NCBI GenBank assembly: GCA_022559845.1
Contig: CM040124.1
Coordinates: 68,223,491 to 68,287,490, forward strand
DNA: 64,000 nucleotides
Direction: 5' to 3'
Source: Amorphophallus konjac
Taxonomy: Eukaryota > Streptophyta > Magnoliopsida > Alismatales > Araceae
This document shows positions 11,437 to 22,848 of this stretch, in pieces. The translations under genes and the position numbers were made by a program. The notes beneath the pieces were generated by a model that was not told where the DNA came from, did not search any database, and was given only the letters and a program-made list of their open reading frames with translations. Within the stretch, counting starts at the first letter, position 1; each line of letters starts with the position of its first letter.

Positions 11437-14311
11437 CTAGCTCTCCCCTCGACCCTCTTGATCTCCCCCTCTACACGAGCTCTCAGTCTCCTCCTGTCCT
11501 CCCCGGGAAGACCTAGGAGGAGCCATCGATCCCCGAGAAGCTGAACCCCTATCACCGCGTGCTCTCCTCTCAGCATCTTCCCTCCTCTGATGCTCAGAGG
11601 AAGTAACTAAATAATCAGTGCTCGAATAGGCCCGGGAGTATCCCTCGCCTGAGCTCGCTCACGCCCCCGCCGATAGCGCTCCTCTGCATCTTTCGCCCGC
11701 TGCTCGGCCATTCCTAATCTAGTGCTCAACTGCACTCTCTCCAACTCTCGCTCCACTCTCTCTCTGTCTTGCTCCTCCCTCTCTCTCTGCCGCTCGCTCC
11801 TCTCCATGCCAAGGAGGGCCCACAGCTCTATCACATCTCGAGGAAGCTCCTCCGCAATGCGGCGCCTCAGCTCTGCTTCCGCCATCCGCAGCTCCTGCTC
11901 CTGCACCCGAAATCTTGGTCAATAACTGATATTAATAAATTTCCAAGACTAAGATTAAAAGAACAGATTGCTTACTCTTTCCTGTAGGGAGGCCTTAGCA
12001 GCCTCCGCCCGAGCAACTGCACTAGCAAGCTGGCTCTCTAGATCGGTGTGGTCACAGGCGGGCTGAGTAGAGGATGAGGCGCCATGCGAGGATTGAACTG
12101 CCTCTAGCTCCTCACGCTGAAAAGAAACATTATTGTTAATTGACATTTAAATCTAGATCACTCTAATTACAAGTTCTTACCAGCTCATCTACGGTATGCT
12201 GGAGGTCCTCACGCTGTCGGATCGTGGAGTCAAGGAGCCCCTGTACCATGGCTAGTCTCCCCTCTATGTCAAACTGCATTAAAAACATGGTGATCACATA
12301 TCAAGCAATTAAGGCATTAAGGTTGGAAATGGTCAATGAATTAAAAGCATACCTGTCCACGTGCGCTTTGGTTGACCCGGCTACCGTATGTCTGAGAGTA
12401 TGCCTGGAGGTAGGCATCATCTGAGTCCGCTCCCACAGGGATTGGTCGGCCATGCCTTTTCCAATCTGTAAACTGCTCACGGGCACGTTGCCGCCAATCA
12501 TCTGTCCCCTGGAGGCCTCGAAAACGTCGCCCAGGTCATGGGTCCGTCGCCTGGGTCGGGAACTCTACTACCGCCTGGTGGAGCCCCAGTGTCCTCATGA
12601 TTAGCCTATAGTATAGGGGCTCAACCAGGTTGAGGGCGTGCAACCAGATCTCTCTCCCGAAGTATGGGATGGCTGCCTCCACCCAAGGCATCACCCCGAC
12701 ATCCCTCTGATACGGAGTCCAGACCACCTGCATAGTTCAATTTATCATTGCCCTTGATTTCATTCATAAAATTCAATTTCAAATTAAATCTTACCTCTAT
12801 ATGGGGCATCATATCTAACATCTCCTGAATGTGGATGACCTGGTCCTTCAGAGATCGGCTGTCTCGTGTTGGGGTCCATCGTCTGGCCAGGGGCAGTAGA
12901 TCTCCTCGATCCTCCCAAGCACGCCTGAGGGTAGGAAGATACAAATAGCTGCAAACCTGAAATGTAGCTCATGTAATCAACATAAGAGACAAGTGCATAA
13001 TTTAATCCATGGAGTTTAAGGATTAGAGAGATACCTGAAGTAGAGGGTAGAATCTCCCGAGTGAAGACTAGAGTGAAGAAATGCCAAAACTGTCGAACAA
13101 ATGGGCTAGGACTGCCGCACCCCAAGCGTACCGTCCGACTCTGCTCAAATTTTCCAGTAGAGGTAGAAATCGGCAGCTTACTGCATCACCTTGAGTCGCT
13201 AGAAGCAGCTTGCCAATCATCAGAATAAGAAACCTCCTCAGCTCCATGTCGGCCTGTGCACCAGCCTCGGTCGTGAAGCTCTCCCTGGCCTCAGCCTCTA
13301 GTCTCCTCTCATGAGCCGTCAAGGTCTCCCCCACCTCCCTCTGTGTGTGGAACAATCCGAGACTCTCCTGTAAAGCAATCCTCGACACTAGCGAGGTCCG
13401 GCCGGTCCCCTCCATCTCCAAGCCTAGTAGTCTGTGCGCCATCTCCCGATAATCAGGGTAAGTGCAGCCTGTCACTGCCGATCCGTACACCCGCAGTCCG
13501 GTAATACGGGTGACGTCTTCTAGAGTCGGGATCATATGACCCCAGGGGAAGAGGAAGGCCTTGCACCCCGTATCTCATCTGGCTTTCAGGGCCCTTATCA
13601 ATCCTACATCGACTCTCAGCACCTCTATTTTCAAGAACTCTCCAAAGCCCATTCGGCGGAGGCGGGCTCGTTGAAACTCTGGTAGTGCAAAGTAGACGGC
13701 CCGAACCAATGTCCATGAAATCTGGGCGCGAACTGCACCCTCTACACCCTGCACACAACAAAAGAGCAAGAAATATCAATTTGTGTTCATCAACAAAAAA
13801 AATAAGAAAATAAAAAAAACTGGCATTCTGTTATTTAACGCGCTATATCGTTATAGCGCGTTCATGAGGAACGCGCTATGTAAACATAGCGCGTTCATAT
13901 TCCGAAGGTAGGGGGCGACCCCTCATTCCCCAAATCCATTTTATGGGCATTTTGCCCTCTACATTGGTCTAAGGGGGCGTCTACCCCTCCGTTTTCATCT
14001 TTTATGAAAGGAAAACAAGAAAAAATCAAAAAGAAAACAAGTTAGAGGTGGTTTCTTACCAATCTCCATTTTCGAACCGCCGCGCCACCAACGGGCTCCG
14101 CCGCTATCTCCCCGGCCGCCGCGGCACCTTCAACCTCCTCGGCCTCGTCGGAGGGGATCTCCATTTCATCTCCTTCAAGCCTAGCCGAGACGGTCGCCTC
14201 CGAATCGGGGTTTTCTTCCACGGGAGAGGGCGCTCGTTCCTCCTCCGTGCGAGATCATTGACGGCCGCGGGTGGCACGCCGTTTGGAGCGTCGAGGAGGT
14301 TCTCCTTCCAT
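11437..14311 (-). pseudogene. Antisense PMD gene of element A, decayed
   Basis: A minus-strand gene homologous to B gene 1. Exons inferred from GT-AG borders and from B: 14311-14060, 13748-13035, 12956-12795, 12727-12353, 12273-12181, 12116-11976, 11900-11437; B's 21-codon exon 7 is absent. Exons 2-4 match the plant mobile domain (e.g. HMIPTLEDVTRITGLRV) and the last exon encodes a coiled coil. It is dead: in-frame TGA at 14257, TGA at 13577, TAG at 13070, TGA at 12538, and a frameshift in the last exon, whose length (464 nt) is not a multiple of three. Three of four stops are TGA, as expected from CGA decay by methyl-cytosine deamination. Exon borders are by eye. Confidence 0.8.
13837..13895. 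repeat. Two GCGCTAT hairpins in intron 1 of the A antisense gene
   Basis: AACGCGCTATATCGTTATAG onward (13837-13862) is a nearly perfect stem-loop; a second stands at 13871-13895. Intron 1 of the homologous gene in B holds ten hairpins with another stem sequence. Confidence 0.8.
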
Positions 14312-14431
14312 CGGATTAGGGCAATGGAGGTTTGGGCTGGTTAGAGGGCGAGAGAAGGAACGGAGAGAGGGAAATAATGAGTTTGAATGAATGAGAGGGG
14401 GGGGGTCGATTTTGAATATGCATGTAATGAA

Positions 14432-14482
14432 AGCGCTATATATTCCTAGCGCGACATTATCGCGCTAGGTATATATAGCGCG
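14432..14482. repeat. Two GCGCTAT hairpins upstream of the A antisense gene
   Basis: Stems at 14432-14453 and 14461-14482 (CGCGCTAGGTATATATAGCG onward) lie about 120-170 bp upstream of the start of the antisense gene, matching the position of the B array at 44292-44700. Confidence 0.8.
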
Positions 14483-15617
14483 TTAAGGAAAATAAAAAAA
14501 AAGAGAAGAAGAAAAAGAAAAGAAATAAAAGGGGGCAGAAAATAAAAGAAAAACACAATGAGAATAAGAATGTTTGGAGTGTTTTGAGTTTGTGTTATCT
14601 TGCTTATGTGATATTGTGTATTTAAATTCGCACTTGCATTATCGCTTAACAATTGTATCCCCAGGAAAAAAAAATGGCACGCCATCAGGTAAGTATTCCT
14701 TTATCCCTTCCTTTGTTGCATTACTATATGATACTTACATTATTATATCTCAAGGATCGGCCGGTTCTCTGTATGATTCAGGATTTGAGTTCCCCTCTAC
14801 CAAAAACAGTGATGATCTAGAAACATGCAGTTAATCGTCGGATAGACTGTTAGGTCGGACAAATTTGGGGACGATAGACTTCATCCTGCACGCCGTGGTT
14901 GCGGATAACTCTTGACCCGAGTCTGTTTGATTTAACAATATTATCCTTGAGTATCTTATATTTTATTCTTTCTTTGCATTTTTTTAATGATTTCTTTTAT
15001 TTTATCCCTGCACGCATCATGCCCTTTTCGCATTCATAAATGCCCAATTTTTCTTCCTAATTAAGGATCAATAATGCTTAAGTTTTTGAATAAAGAAATT
15101 CAATTCCATTATGAATTTGAAAGATTGCTCCTAGTTGAGCGCTGGATCTCGTTGGTCGATGTGACCCTTGCCTGGAATTTGTCTATCTCCTTTCAACCCA
15201 ATCCAACTTATCCCTTTTGGTCCACTCATTAGCTGTGAATCGCACGATGGCGTCGATGGATCCACCGGGCTCGCGTCCATTCCACTAACTGAGTGAAATT
15301 CGTAGTTGCTATGCACTGCGGATGCCTCTTTTGTGCAAGAGGTTGATCAGCTCCCTTTTCTTTGTTCCACACCTATCATTCTAGGTAGGAGTCACCGGTG
15401 CTAGCTTGACCTTGTGGTTAGCTCGGAGTATTCTGGATTATTCCTATCACTTGTCGGTTGTGACGGGTGTCTCTTTTTCCTTGATATCCACTTATCAGTC
15501 CGCTCCACTACGTTTCCACTTCATCTCTCCGTCATTACCACTCCGTGTCATGTCTGTTTTGTCTCCGTTTCACCTCCATCTCGCTCCCCTGCAAAGCGTA
15601 TATCAAGGAGGGGCATC
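14483..15617 (+). other. 3' non-coding region and polypurine tract of A
   Basis: No gene is seen. The part around 14770-14950 aligns with B around 57840-58040 (shared GAGTTCCCCT...TCAAAAAC and GATAG-CTGTTG-like blocks, then CAATATTATCCTTGA). AAGGAGGGGCATC immediately before the 3' LTR is the likely plus-strand primer. Confidence 0.65.
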
Positions 15618-17022
15618 TGTAGACACCCGTTTTTGACCGATAAGTTGAGCATTTTCTTTGTTCTCCTAGTTAATGCCCCAATTGATCCATAATTAGTTGA
15701 TTTTCTTGGATATTTCTCCCTATTCTTGGCCCTACAATTCAATTTCCATACCTTGGATCTTGCCTCGAATTTGGCATTCTCGCGCTATTCACTCACATCA
15801 CTTTCTTGTTCATAGCGCGTTATGGACCCAATTGAATGATCATTTGAACAGTCGTTATTTCTTGATATTTGATCTTTACAGCATCCACTCTGGTTGTTAT
15901 TCTTACTTAATATTTGATTAAACGACTGTCCAAAGGGGATTTATTCTTTTTTAATCATTTGGTGAGCCAATCATTGTCGCGCTATATCGTCATAGCGCGT
16001 TCATGAAGAACGCGCTATACGTTTGTAGCGCGTTCTCAGTCAGAAACCCAGTCCGACCCGGACTCCCCTTTTTCGGTCTGGGTCCTTATTTTGGTAAGTT
16101 TCCAATCATATTCCGTCCAAAGGAAGGTTCCTAATCCTAATAGGAGTCTTTTCCCCTCATTAATCGGCAAGATTGCCTTGATTTGAGCCACCAAGTTCTT
16201 AGATTGATCGAACTCCGACCTAGGGTTCGTTCTTGATCCTTCTCCTATAAATTGGACCCTTGGCCGTCGTTCTGAAGGGATGCAACTCGAGATCTTGACG
16301 AGGAGGAGACTGCTCTTTGTTCCAAATCAATAATTCCTCGCTCCTCACACATCCAAGGGAGTATTTTGGGGCATATTGTGTTCTTCCTCGTTCTTAGTTT
16401 TTTCTCCCAATTCGTTTATTTCAATCCTCGCATAACATTGCATATTGATTTCAAAAACACTTCTTTTACAAAATACACACATTCACACACACACCGAACC
16501 TATTTTTGGCCCTTCCATAGGGGTTTAAAAACCACCAAACCCCAGGTGATCTAGCCCTTCACTTATATGCTTTTGATTAAGAATAGGGACAGATTCTACA
16601 TAAATCATGATCTAATGGGCCTTTTCTTTGTTGTTTATGATTGTTTGCAGGCACTAGAAGATTGATACGTGGAGCCCTTGCACCTTGGCCGGCCTTGGAG
16701 CAAGGAAGAAACGAATCCAGTTCATCCCGCTTCCTGTCTGATATCGCGCCATACGAACATAGCGCGATCTTTAGAAGGCGCTAGGACGATATAGCGCGTT
16801 CATTCCCAGGCCAACTCTTGGCCTTCCTTGAATTTCTGAGGTATGTAACATGCCCTTATTTTGATCTTCATATTATTTGGCATGTTGTTGGCCTCAGTGG
16901 CGATCACGGATTTTCATTATTACATGTGACCCCCCCTTTTATCATTGATTTTAGTTCTATATCTTGTCATATCATCACCTATTCAAATCATCAATTAGGG
17001 GAGGTCTAATTTTAGATCTACA
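15618..17022 (+). repeat. 3' LTR of element A
   Basis: A near-identical copy of 4108-5511 with about 20-25 substitutions and small indels by eye. It retains the hairpins at about 15977-16033 and 16742-16800. TATAAAT recurs near 16245. Confidence 0.92.
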
Positions 17023-17557
17023 GACGTAGCAAAGCTTTCCCGTTTATTTATTTCTGTAGCTTTTGTTCTACGTCTGCTAGTGGTAGCTTATAGCTGCTTT
17101 CCGTGCCATTTCTCGGTTTACGAGGTGGGGACCGGATGATCCCTACTGAGCCTTTTGTTTTAAGGCTCATTCCCTACGTGTTTTCACCGGGTTTTAGGTG
17201 AGACGAGGCTTTAGGGGAGCGCTTCCGAGGCTCTACGTGGTTCAGGTGCCCAAGGTTAGTTGCCAGTTGCCAGGCCAAGGTATGCCCCGTGTAGTTGTAC
17301 CTTATTTTTTTGTGCTGTACTAGTTGTGGACTACTGTTATATTTTGGACGGCTATTATATTGTGGACCATGTAATTTAATTAATATCATTATTTATTTTC
17401 TGCTTATTCATATTATCTGTGTAGTTCTACAATTATTTTAGATTCTTGTGTAACTCCACACCATCCCTTTAACCCTTCCAAGTCTTCGGGCTCGTGGGTT
17501 GTGGTTCGAGATTCGGGTTATCGGGCCTTCCCGGCGTTCAGATCTCGGGTCGTTACA
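17023..17557 (+). repeat. LTR of element F, right fragment
   Basis: It starts with the duplicated GACGT and ends CGTTACA. The junction with internal sequence is fixed by the primer-binding site at 17560. Confidence 0.65.
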
Positions 17558-17559
17558 AC

Positions 17560-17571
17560 TGGTATTTGAGC
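17560..17571 (+). promoter_or_regulatory. Degenerate primer-binding site of element F
   Basis: TGGTATTTGAGC differs from the Met-tRNA site TGGTATCAGAGC at two positions and starts 2 nt after the LTR end, as expected for an old Ty3/gypsy copy. Confidence 0.75.
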
Positions 17572-17720
17572 ACGGTTGTGGATATATATAAGAATCGTAA
17601 ATAGTTATAGTGGTCCACTAGTCCACAATGATGATGTACAGTTAGCACTGGCTTAGGGCATCGTGTGTTTTATTGATTTCGTCATTTTCCATGTCTTCTA
17701 TCTTTTTACAATAGGCGAGT

Positions 17721-19010
17721 ATGGCACCGAGGCGGAGGACTCGCTCTCAACAGGGACAGTCGGCTGAGAAGCAGGAGGAGGAGAACAGAGTGCCACCAGC
17801 TACCACTGAGGCAGGGGATGCAGCGAGAGTTTCGGGGGCCGAGGATTTCTTTCAGGGCATGTTTCAGTACATGACCCAGTAATTTGGCGGTGATGCTGGT
17901 GAGGGCTCGTCGTCTAGGGGTGGACCCAGTCGTGCAGTGCGGGACTTTTTGCAGTTTCACCCACCCTATTACGATGGCCAGCCAGATCCCGATGTGGCCA
18001 GGAGATGGCTTGATGAGATGGAGAGAGTGTTTAGTTCCATGCGCTGTGCTGAGGAGGATATGGTGATGTTGGCTTGCAACCAGTTGCAGGGTACGGCTTG
18101 ATATTGGTGGTCTTCGGAGTGGAAGACGTCCTTTTAGTCACGCTCGCTCCAACTGATCGTGTGGAAGGACTTTGTTACGGTCTTTGAGTGTACTTACTGC
18201 CCATCCTATGTTGGTACGCAGAAGATGCGTCAGTTTCTGGAGCTAGTGCAGGGCGACATGTCAGTGTTGCAGTACATGGCTCGGTTTGTTGAGTTAGGCC
18301 GTTATGCGCCCCATATCATGGAGCATGAGGGGTTAAAGACCGAGTAGTTTGTTCAAGGATTGAGGCAGGACCTGAGGCACCTCTTAAGGGTGAACGCTAC
18401 TACTGATTTGGAGACGTCATCTCGTGTGGCGGCATCTCTGGAGCTGGATTTGCAGAAGGTCTGAGGACAGGTTGGCCATGAGCAGTCCCAGTCAGGACGT
18501 AGCCAGCAGTCGGCTACCTAGCAGCAGGGCACCTTTCAACATGCGACGGGTAGTTCGGGAGCATCAGTGCCGGTGGCGTCAGCGACATGATCTGTGACTT
18601 TTGGCTCGAAGGTTAAGAGGTTCTTCAAGAAGAACTTTGGAAAGAAGCGTAAGGATCAGAGGTAGGCGTCTTCAGGCAGTGTACAACAACCGATTCCTTA
18701 TCAGCGTCAGGGATCAGTGGGTGGATCGCGGGGACCGTATCCCCGGTGTGGCGAGTCCCATCCAGGCAGGCAGTGCACGGTGCCGGTGATTTGTTTCAGG
18801 TGTGACCAGCCAGGGCACATGGCGCGTGACTGTCCCCAGAGGCCGCAGCAGCAGCAGTATCGTCGGTAGTAGCAGTACCCCCAGCAACAGAGGCCACCGC
18901 AGCAGCAGGGGCAGTATCCGCCACTATCCAGGTCAGCGAGTGTGGGGGGCTGGCAGAGGTCCCGAGGCCAGATTACACACATGACCAGGGCAGAGGCAGT
19001 GGCGTCGCAG
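17721..19010 (+). pseudogene. gag of element F, broken
   Basis: ATG at 17721 opens a chromovirus-like gag (early motif FHPPYYDGQPDPDVARRWL, then a zinc-knuckle CFRCDQPGHMARDC near 18793). It is interrupted by many in-frame stops, the first a TAA at 17880, others TGA and TAG around 18100, 18137, 18345 and 18462. Downstream of the knuckle the sequence is Gln-rich. The copy is old and inactive. Confidence 0.75.
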
Positions 19011-19019
19011 CTCGTGGAA

Positions 19020-19314
19020 GGTACCGTTAGGATTTTGGGTTGTGCGGCTTGAGTTTTGTTTGATTCTGGCGCGTCACATTTGTTTATTTCGGAGGATTTA
19101 GTGCTGAGCATTGAGGAGCCGGTGACACAGTTGTCATGTGATTTGGCAGTGGAGTTGCCTATGGGTGATTTTATGATCACTCCGTATTGTTTCGAGGAGG
19201 TTCCTGTAAGGGGGGAAGGGCGGAGTTTGCCGGCTAGACTTTATGCGTTGCCACTTCAGGACTTTGATGTGATTTTGGGCATGGATTGGCTCGAGGCACA
19301 TCATGCTTTGGTGG
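19020..19314 (+). pseudogene. Protease fragment of element F, cut by D
   Basis: Contains the aspartic protease signature DSGASHLFIS near 19058 and the plant gypsy motif FDVILGMDWLEAHHALV at its end. The frame runs directly into the TG of D's LTR at 19315, so D inserted inside protease. The remainder of F is not visible and would lie right of this window. Confidence 0.75.
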
Positions 19315-20530
19315 TGTAGTATCCCGATTTATTAAAGAATAAAATTTCGAGAAAATTAATAAGAAATTCCTTAAGAAATAGGTTAAGTAAAGTTTCAACC
19401 ATTTTATAAAAATCTGGAAAAAGTAGAATCTTGTAGAGGATGAAACGTTAAGTAAAATTGTCTTCTACGACCAGCCCAAATAAAATTAGTAAACAAGCCG
19501 AATTAACAGATTAAGACCCAAAACCACAGATTAAGGCCCAAAATTCATCGGCGGTGTGTACCTAGCGCAATCGGCTTCCCTTATCTTCCTTCATCCTTCG
19601 TTTAAGGTAGGTGATAGCAAGCCAAACCCTAACTATTATATATCAATAGAAGCGTTGTCCTGTCCTCTTTCCATTGATCTAGAAAGCCCTAAATTTCATC
19701 TAGTATACTGCTAGGATTTCGAGTTTTAGTGGAAGCATGCTAGAACTAGGGTTAACTATGTTCCATCTCCATTTAGGTAGGGATTTCAGGCACTAAACAT
19801 TAAATTGATCATGCTATCTTGTATAACTTTTCATACTCGTTCTATTGATAGTAAAAGCCCTAATTTCCATACTCTATATTGTTCGTATTTAGTTATTTTT
19901 GCTAACCCTAGCTAACCCCGCCGGAGACGGGCAAGGTGAAGGGGCGGCGGACTGATCTGACTTGCGCGGCCTCTCAATAGACCACCCATATTCTATAGGT
20001 GGCTTGTTCTCGACCGTCCATATGTTTTACCTTCGATCGGTGTTGTAGATTACGCGGTGTGACCCTAACCACCCTTTCCTTTAAGCGGCCAGTCCCCGAT
20101 CGTGCACTCTTCCCAGTGGCACATTACAGACCGTTCATCACCAGCAGGCCTTAGGACCTGAGAGGGTGTGAACGGTCTGTCGTGCGACCGCCGAGGCCAG
20201 TGAGCGGTTCTGCACAAACCGCCCAACTATACAGTACTGCTTATTTTCATTTTAGCATGATTTATCTTAGTAAATTTATGGTTAATGGTAAGTTAGCAAT
20301 CCACATGACAACTGGAACTTATGGAAGTAAACAATCAGGAATTTTACTAATTGTTTTCAACTTGATCTTGATTCATCATGGCCTTGACTTGTTTCAATAT
20401 GTTAAATTCAAACATGATTTCATAAAACTATTAGGATTGTTTGACAGTCGTTCTACTCCGGTAGGATTGACTGACCGCTATACTTGGTTTTCGATGGTTT
20501 GATAACCTCATTTCCTTGTAATGGTTGGGA

Positions 20531-20634
20531 CTCTCTGCCAGATATTCCTTCCGTCGGACTAGGACCTTCATTACAGGACCTCTGTAAGCCCCCGCGAGCC
20601 TGGGATTCCCACTAGGACGCCGGGCAGGTTGTAC
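20531..20634 (+). other. Shared ~100-nt module, D LTR copy 1
   Basis: Ordered blocks CCTCTGTAAGCCCCCGCGAG, TGGGATTCCC, GGACGCCGGGCAGGTTGTACC match the modules in A, B and C. It is duplicated with the tandem unit. Confidence 0.65.
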
Positions 20635-21100
20635 CACCAAAACATGAACTTGTTACATGGTCGAACCGCTTGAATTACGGCAGGCCTTTGGACATTGTAG
20701 ACCGCTCATCACCAGCAGACCTTTGGACCTGAGAGGGTGTGAACGGCCTGTCGTGCGACCGCCGAGGCCAGTGAGCGGTTCTGCACAAACCGCCCAACTA
20801 TACAGAACTGCTTATTTTCGTTTTAGAATGATTTATCTTAGTAAATTTATGGTTAATGGTAAGTTAGCAATCCACATGACAACTGGAACTTATGGAAGTA
20901 AACAATCAGGAATTTTTCTAATTGTTTTCAACTTGATCTTGATTCATCATGGCCTTGACTTATTTCAATATGTTAAATTCAAACATGATTTCATAAAACT
21001 ATTAGGATTGTTTGACAGCCATTCTACTCCGGTAGGATTGACTGACCGCTATACTTGGTTTTCGATGGTTTGATAACCTCATTTCCTTGTAATGGTTGGG

Positions 21101-21205
21101 ACTCTCCGCCGGATTTTCCTTCGTTGGATTAGGACCTTCATTACGGGACCTCCGTAAGCCCCCGCGAGCCTGGGATTCTCACTAGGACGCCGGGCAGGTT
21201 GTACC
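21101..21205 (+). other. Shared ~100-nt module, D LTR copy 2
   Basis: Second copy within the tandem duplication, with CCTCCGTAAGCCCCCGCGAG and GGACGCCGGGCAGGTTGTACC. Confidence 0.65.
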
Positions 21206-22640
21206 ACCAAAACTTGAACTTGTTACGTGATCGAACCGCTTGAATTACGGTACTGTGAGTCACGACTCAATGTGGACTGACTGAGTTTTGAACAGTTAGA
21301 ATCGAACCGTTTAACTCAATAGGCGGCCCATTATGAACCGTGCATTTCTGGCCGAGTGCCACTTACTTTGGTCGATTAACCTTGTCCTATGTTCGGCCAA
21401 ATCATGTTGGATCGACCTAATAAGCCCTAGGTTGACCAGTGGAGAGTGGGCTGGACCCTGGTTCAGTTCTGCCCCACTTATGGCGACCCGGAGCCCATTT
21501 TTGGGTGGATTTCTAGTCTTCTAGTTAGGCCCAGTTGAGCAGTCTAATTAAAACTGTCCATATACGAGAGCTGGTCTTATTGGACCGTTCATCCATTGAG
21601 CAGCCCTGTAAGGACCGTTTACCTTGTTCTTGGGATTCCAGCTCTTCTAGCCATGAGCGTCCCATTATTGACCGTCCTTTCATCTGAGCGGCCCAAAATG
21701 GACCGTGTAACTTCTGGAAATGTTTTCCGTGGTTATTGTGTTTGAATTCACAGACCTGATTGGTTCTTGATAATTTGAACTTTCTGGTCAAAATATCTCT
21801 TCACTTACCCTTGGAAATCTCCGAGGTAAGTTCTACACTTGAAATTATTGGCCATTTAACTTGATTTAAGTCTAGACATAACTTGGGTCTCGGATCCATT
21901 AAATCAATGCTAACGCATCATAAGGGCCCGGTCTGGTCTTTGGAGGAGTGCCTGAAAAGTACTTGTGTCCCGAGGAGTTTGAATGACATGGTGAGGCATT
22001 GCACCGAGTGCATGACTAGCGTGATGTCTACGACAATAATCTATTACTTGAATCTTTTCTTGACTTGGTTAGTTCCTGCTTGTTGGCCAATTTCCAGTTA
22101 TATCATGGTCTTGCCTTCTCTTTATATTGTTGTTTTGTCATATCATCATTTCGTTTCGTTACTTATTTTCTCGCATATAATTGCAATCAATTTGTTAATC
22201 ACTTAAACTTACCTGTTATTACCTACTGAGCATTCACTCACCCAGTTGTTCCCCCTTTTCAAGTAGCTCAGGTGAGGATTCACAGACTGATGGGGACGGG
22301 CAAGAGTGATGGCCATGGAGCGAACCAGTTAGAAGCCTGTGGAGCCAATCATAGTTGTTTGTGTCTAATTTATGTTTTAGAATGTGTGGTGGAAGAATTG
22401 TAATGCGAAGTCAGCAATTGTAATAGTATCAAGTGGATGTTAAGTTGAAAGTTTGTTTCAGTGGGTTATGTGATTGGAACATGGATTATTTAAGTGTTAT
22501 TTAGTGAATGAAGTTATTTTCTGTTCATGGTGTTTGTGTTGACCCTTAGCGTTAGCATATCATGTCATTAAATCAACATATTAATATTAATTGTTTCTAC
22601 TGCCAGTCCCGATATTCCGCGTCGGGGCGTGACACTTAGT

Positions 22641-22652
22641 TGGTATCAGAGC
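22641..22652 (+). promoter_or_regulatory. Primer-binding site of element D (initiator Met tRNA)
   Basis: A perfect TGGTATCAGAGC beginning 7 nt after the LTR end. Confidence 0.92.
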
Positions 22653-22848
22653 CTAGGTTTCGAATATTCCTAGGTTTTCTCAGTTCTAGGGTTCTAGGTG
22701 ATATCATAGAACCTATAATCTTGTTATAAGTCTAAGAATCCAACATAGTGAGATTGGGTAGAGACTTGGGTCGAGTTAATAACCTAATTCAAAAACTATC
22801 CCGTCTAAATGATCCTAAAATAATTTATTCTACGTGTAGGACGTTCTA

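Larger units (their letters stand above)
4108..17022 (+). mobile_element. Element A: non-autonomous Tat/Ogre-like retrotransposon
   Basis: A complete 12.9-kb insertion bounded by two 1.4-kb LTRs (TGTAGACACCC...AGATCTACA) and a perfect 5-bp target duplication, GACGT at 4103-4107 and 17023-17027. It has an Arg-tRNA-like primer site, one gag-like ORF, a polypurine tract and an antisense PMD pseudogene, but no protease, RT, RNase H or integrase. It shares the leader, the gag N-terminal motif, the antisense gene and the 3' non-coding region with B, so B-like elements are the likely source of enzymes. About 20-25 differences between its LTRs suggest it is older than B. Confidence 0.9.
20129..21252 (+). 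repeat. 571-bp tandem duplication inside the D LTR
   Basis: Unit 1 starts at 20129 (GACCGTTCATCACCAG) and unit 2 at 20700 (GACCGCTCATCACCAG); both run through CGAACCGCTTGAATTACGG. They differ at scattered sites only, so the duplication is recent compared with the divergence of D from G. Confidence 0.85.
19315..22634 (+). repeat. 5' LTR of element D (3.3 kb)
   Basis: It begins TGTAGTATCCCG and ends GGGGCGTGACA. It contains a 571-bp tandem duplication, two copies of the shared 100-nt module, and short inverted repeats of the ACGGTCCA/TGGGCCGC type, for example 21688-21706. Confidence 0.88.

Noticed and set aside
14048..14344. Plus-strand frame of 98 codons near the A hairpins
   Set aside because: It is the complement of exon 1 of the antisense PMD gene, whose splice sites and homolog in B support the minus strand.
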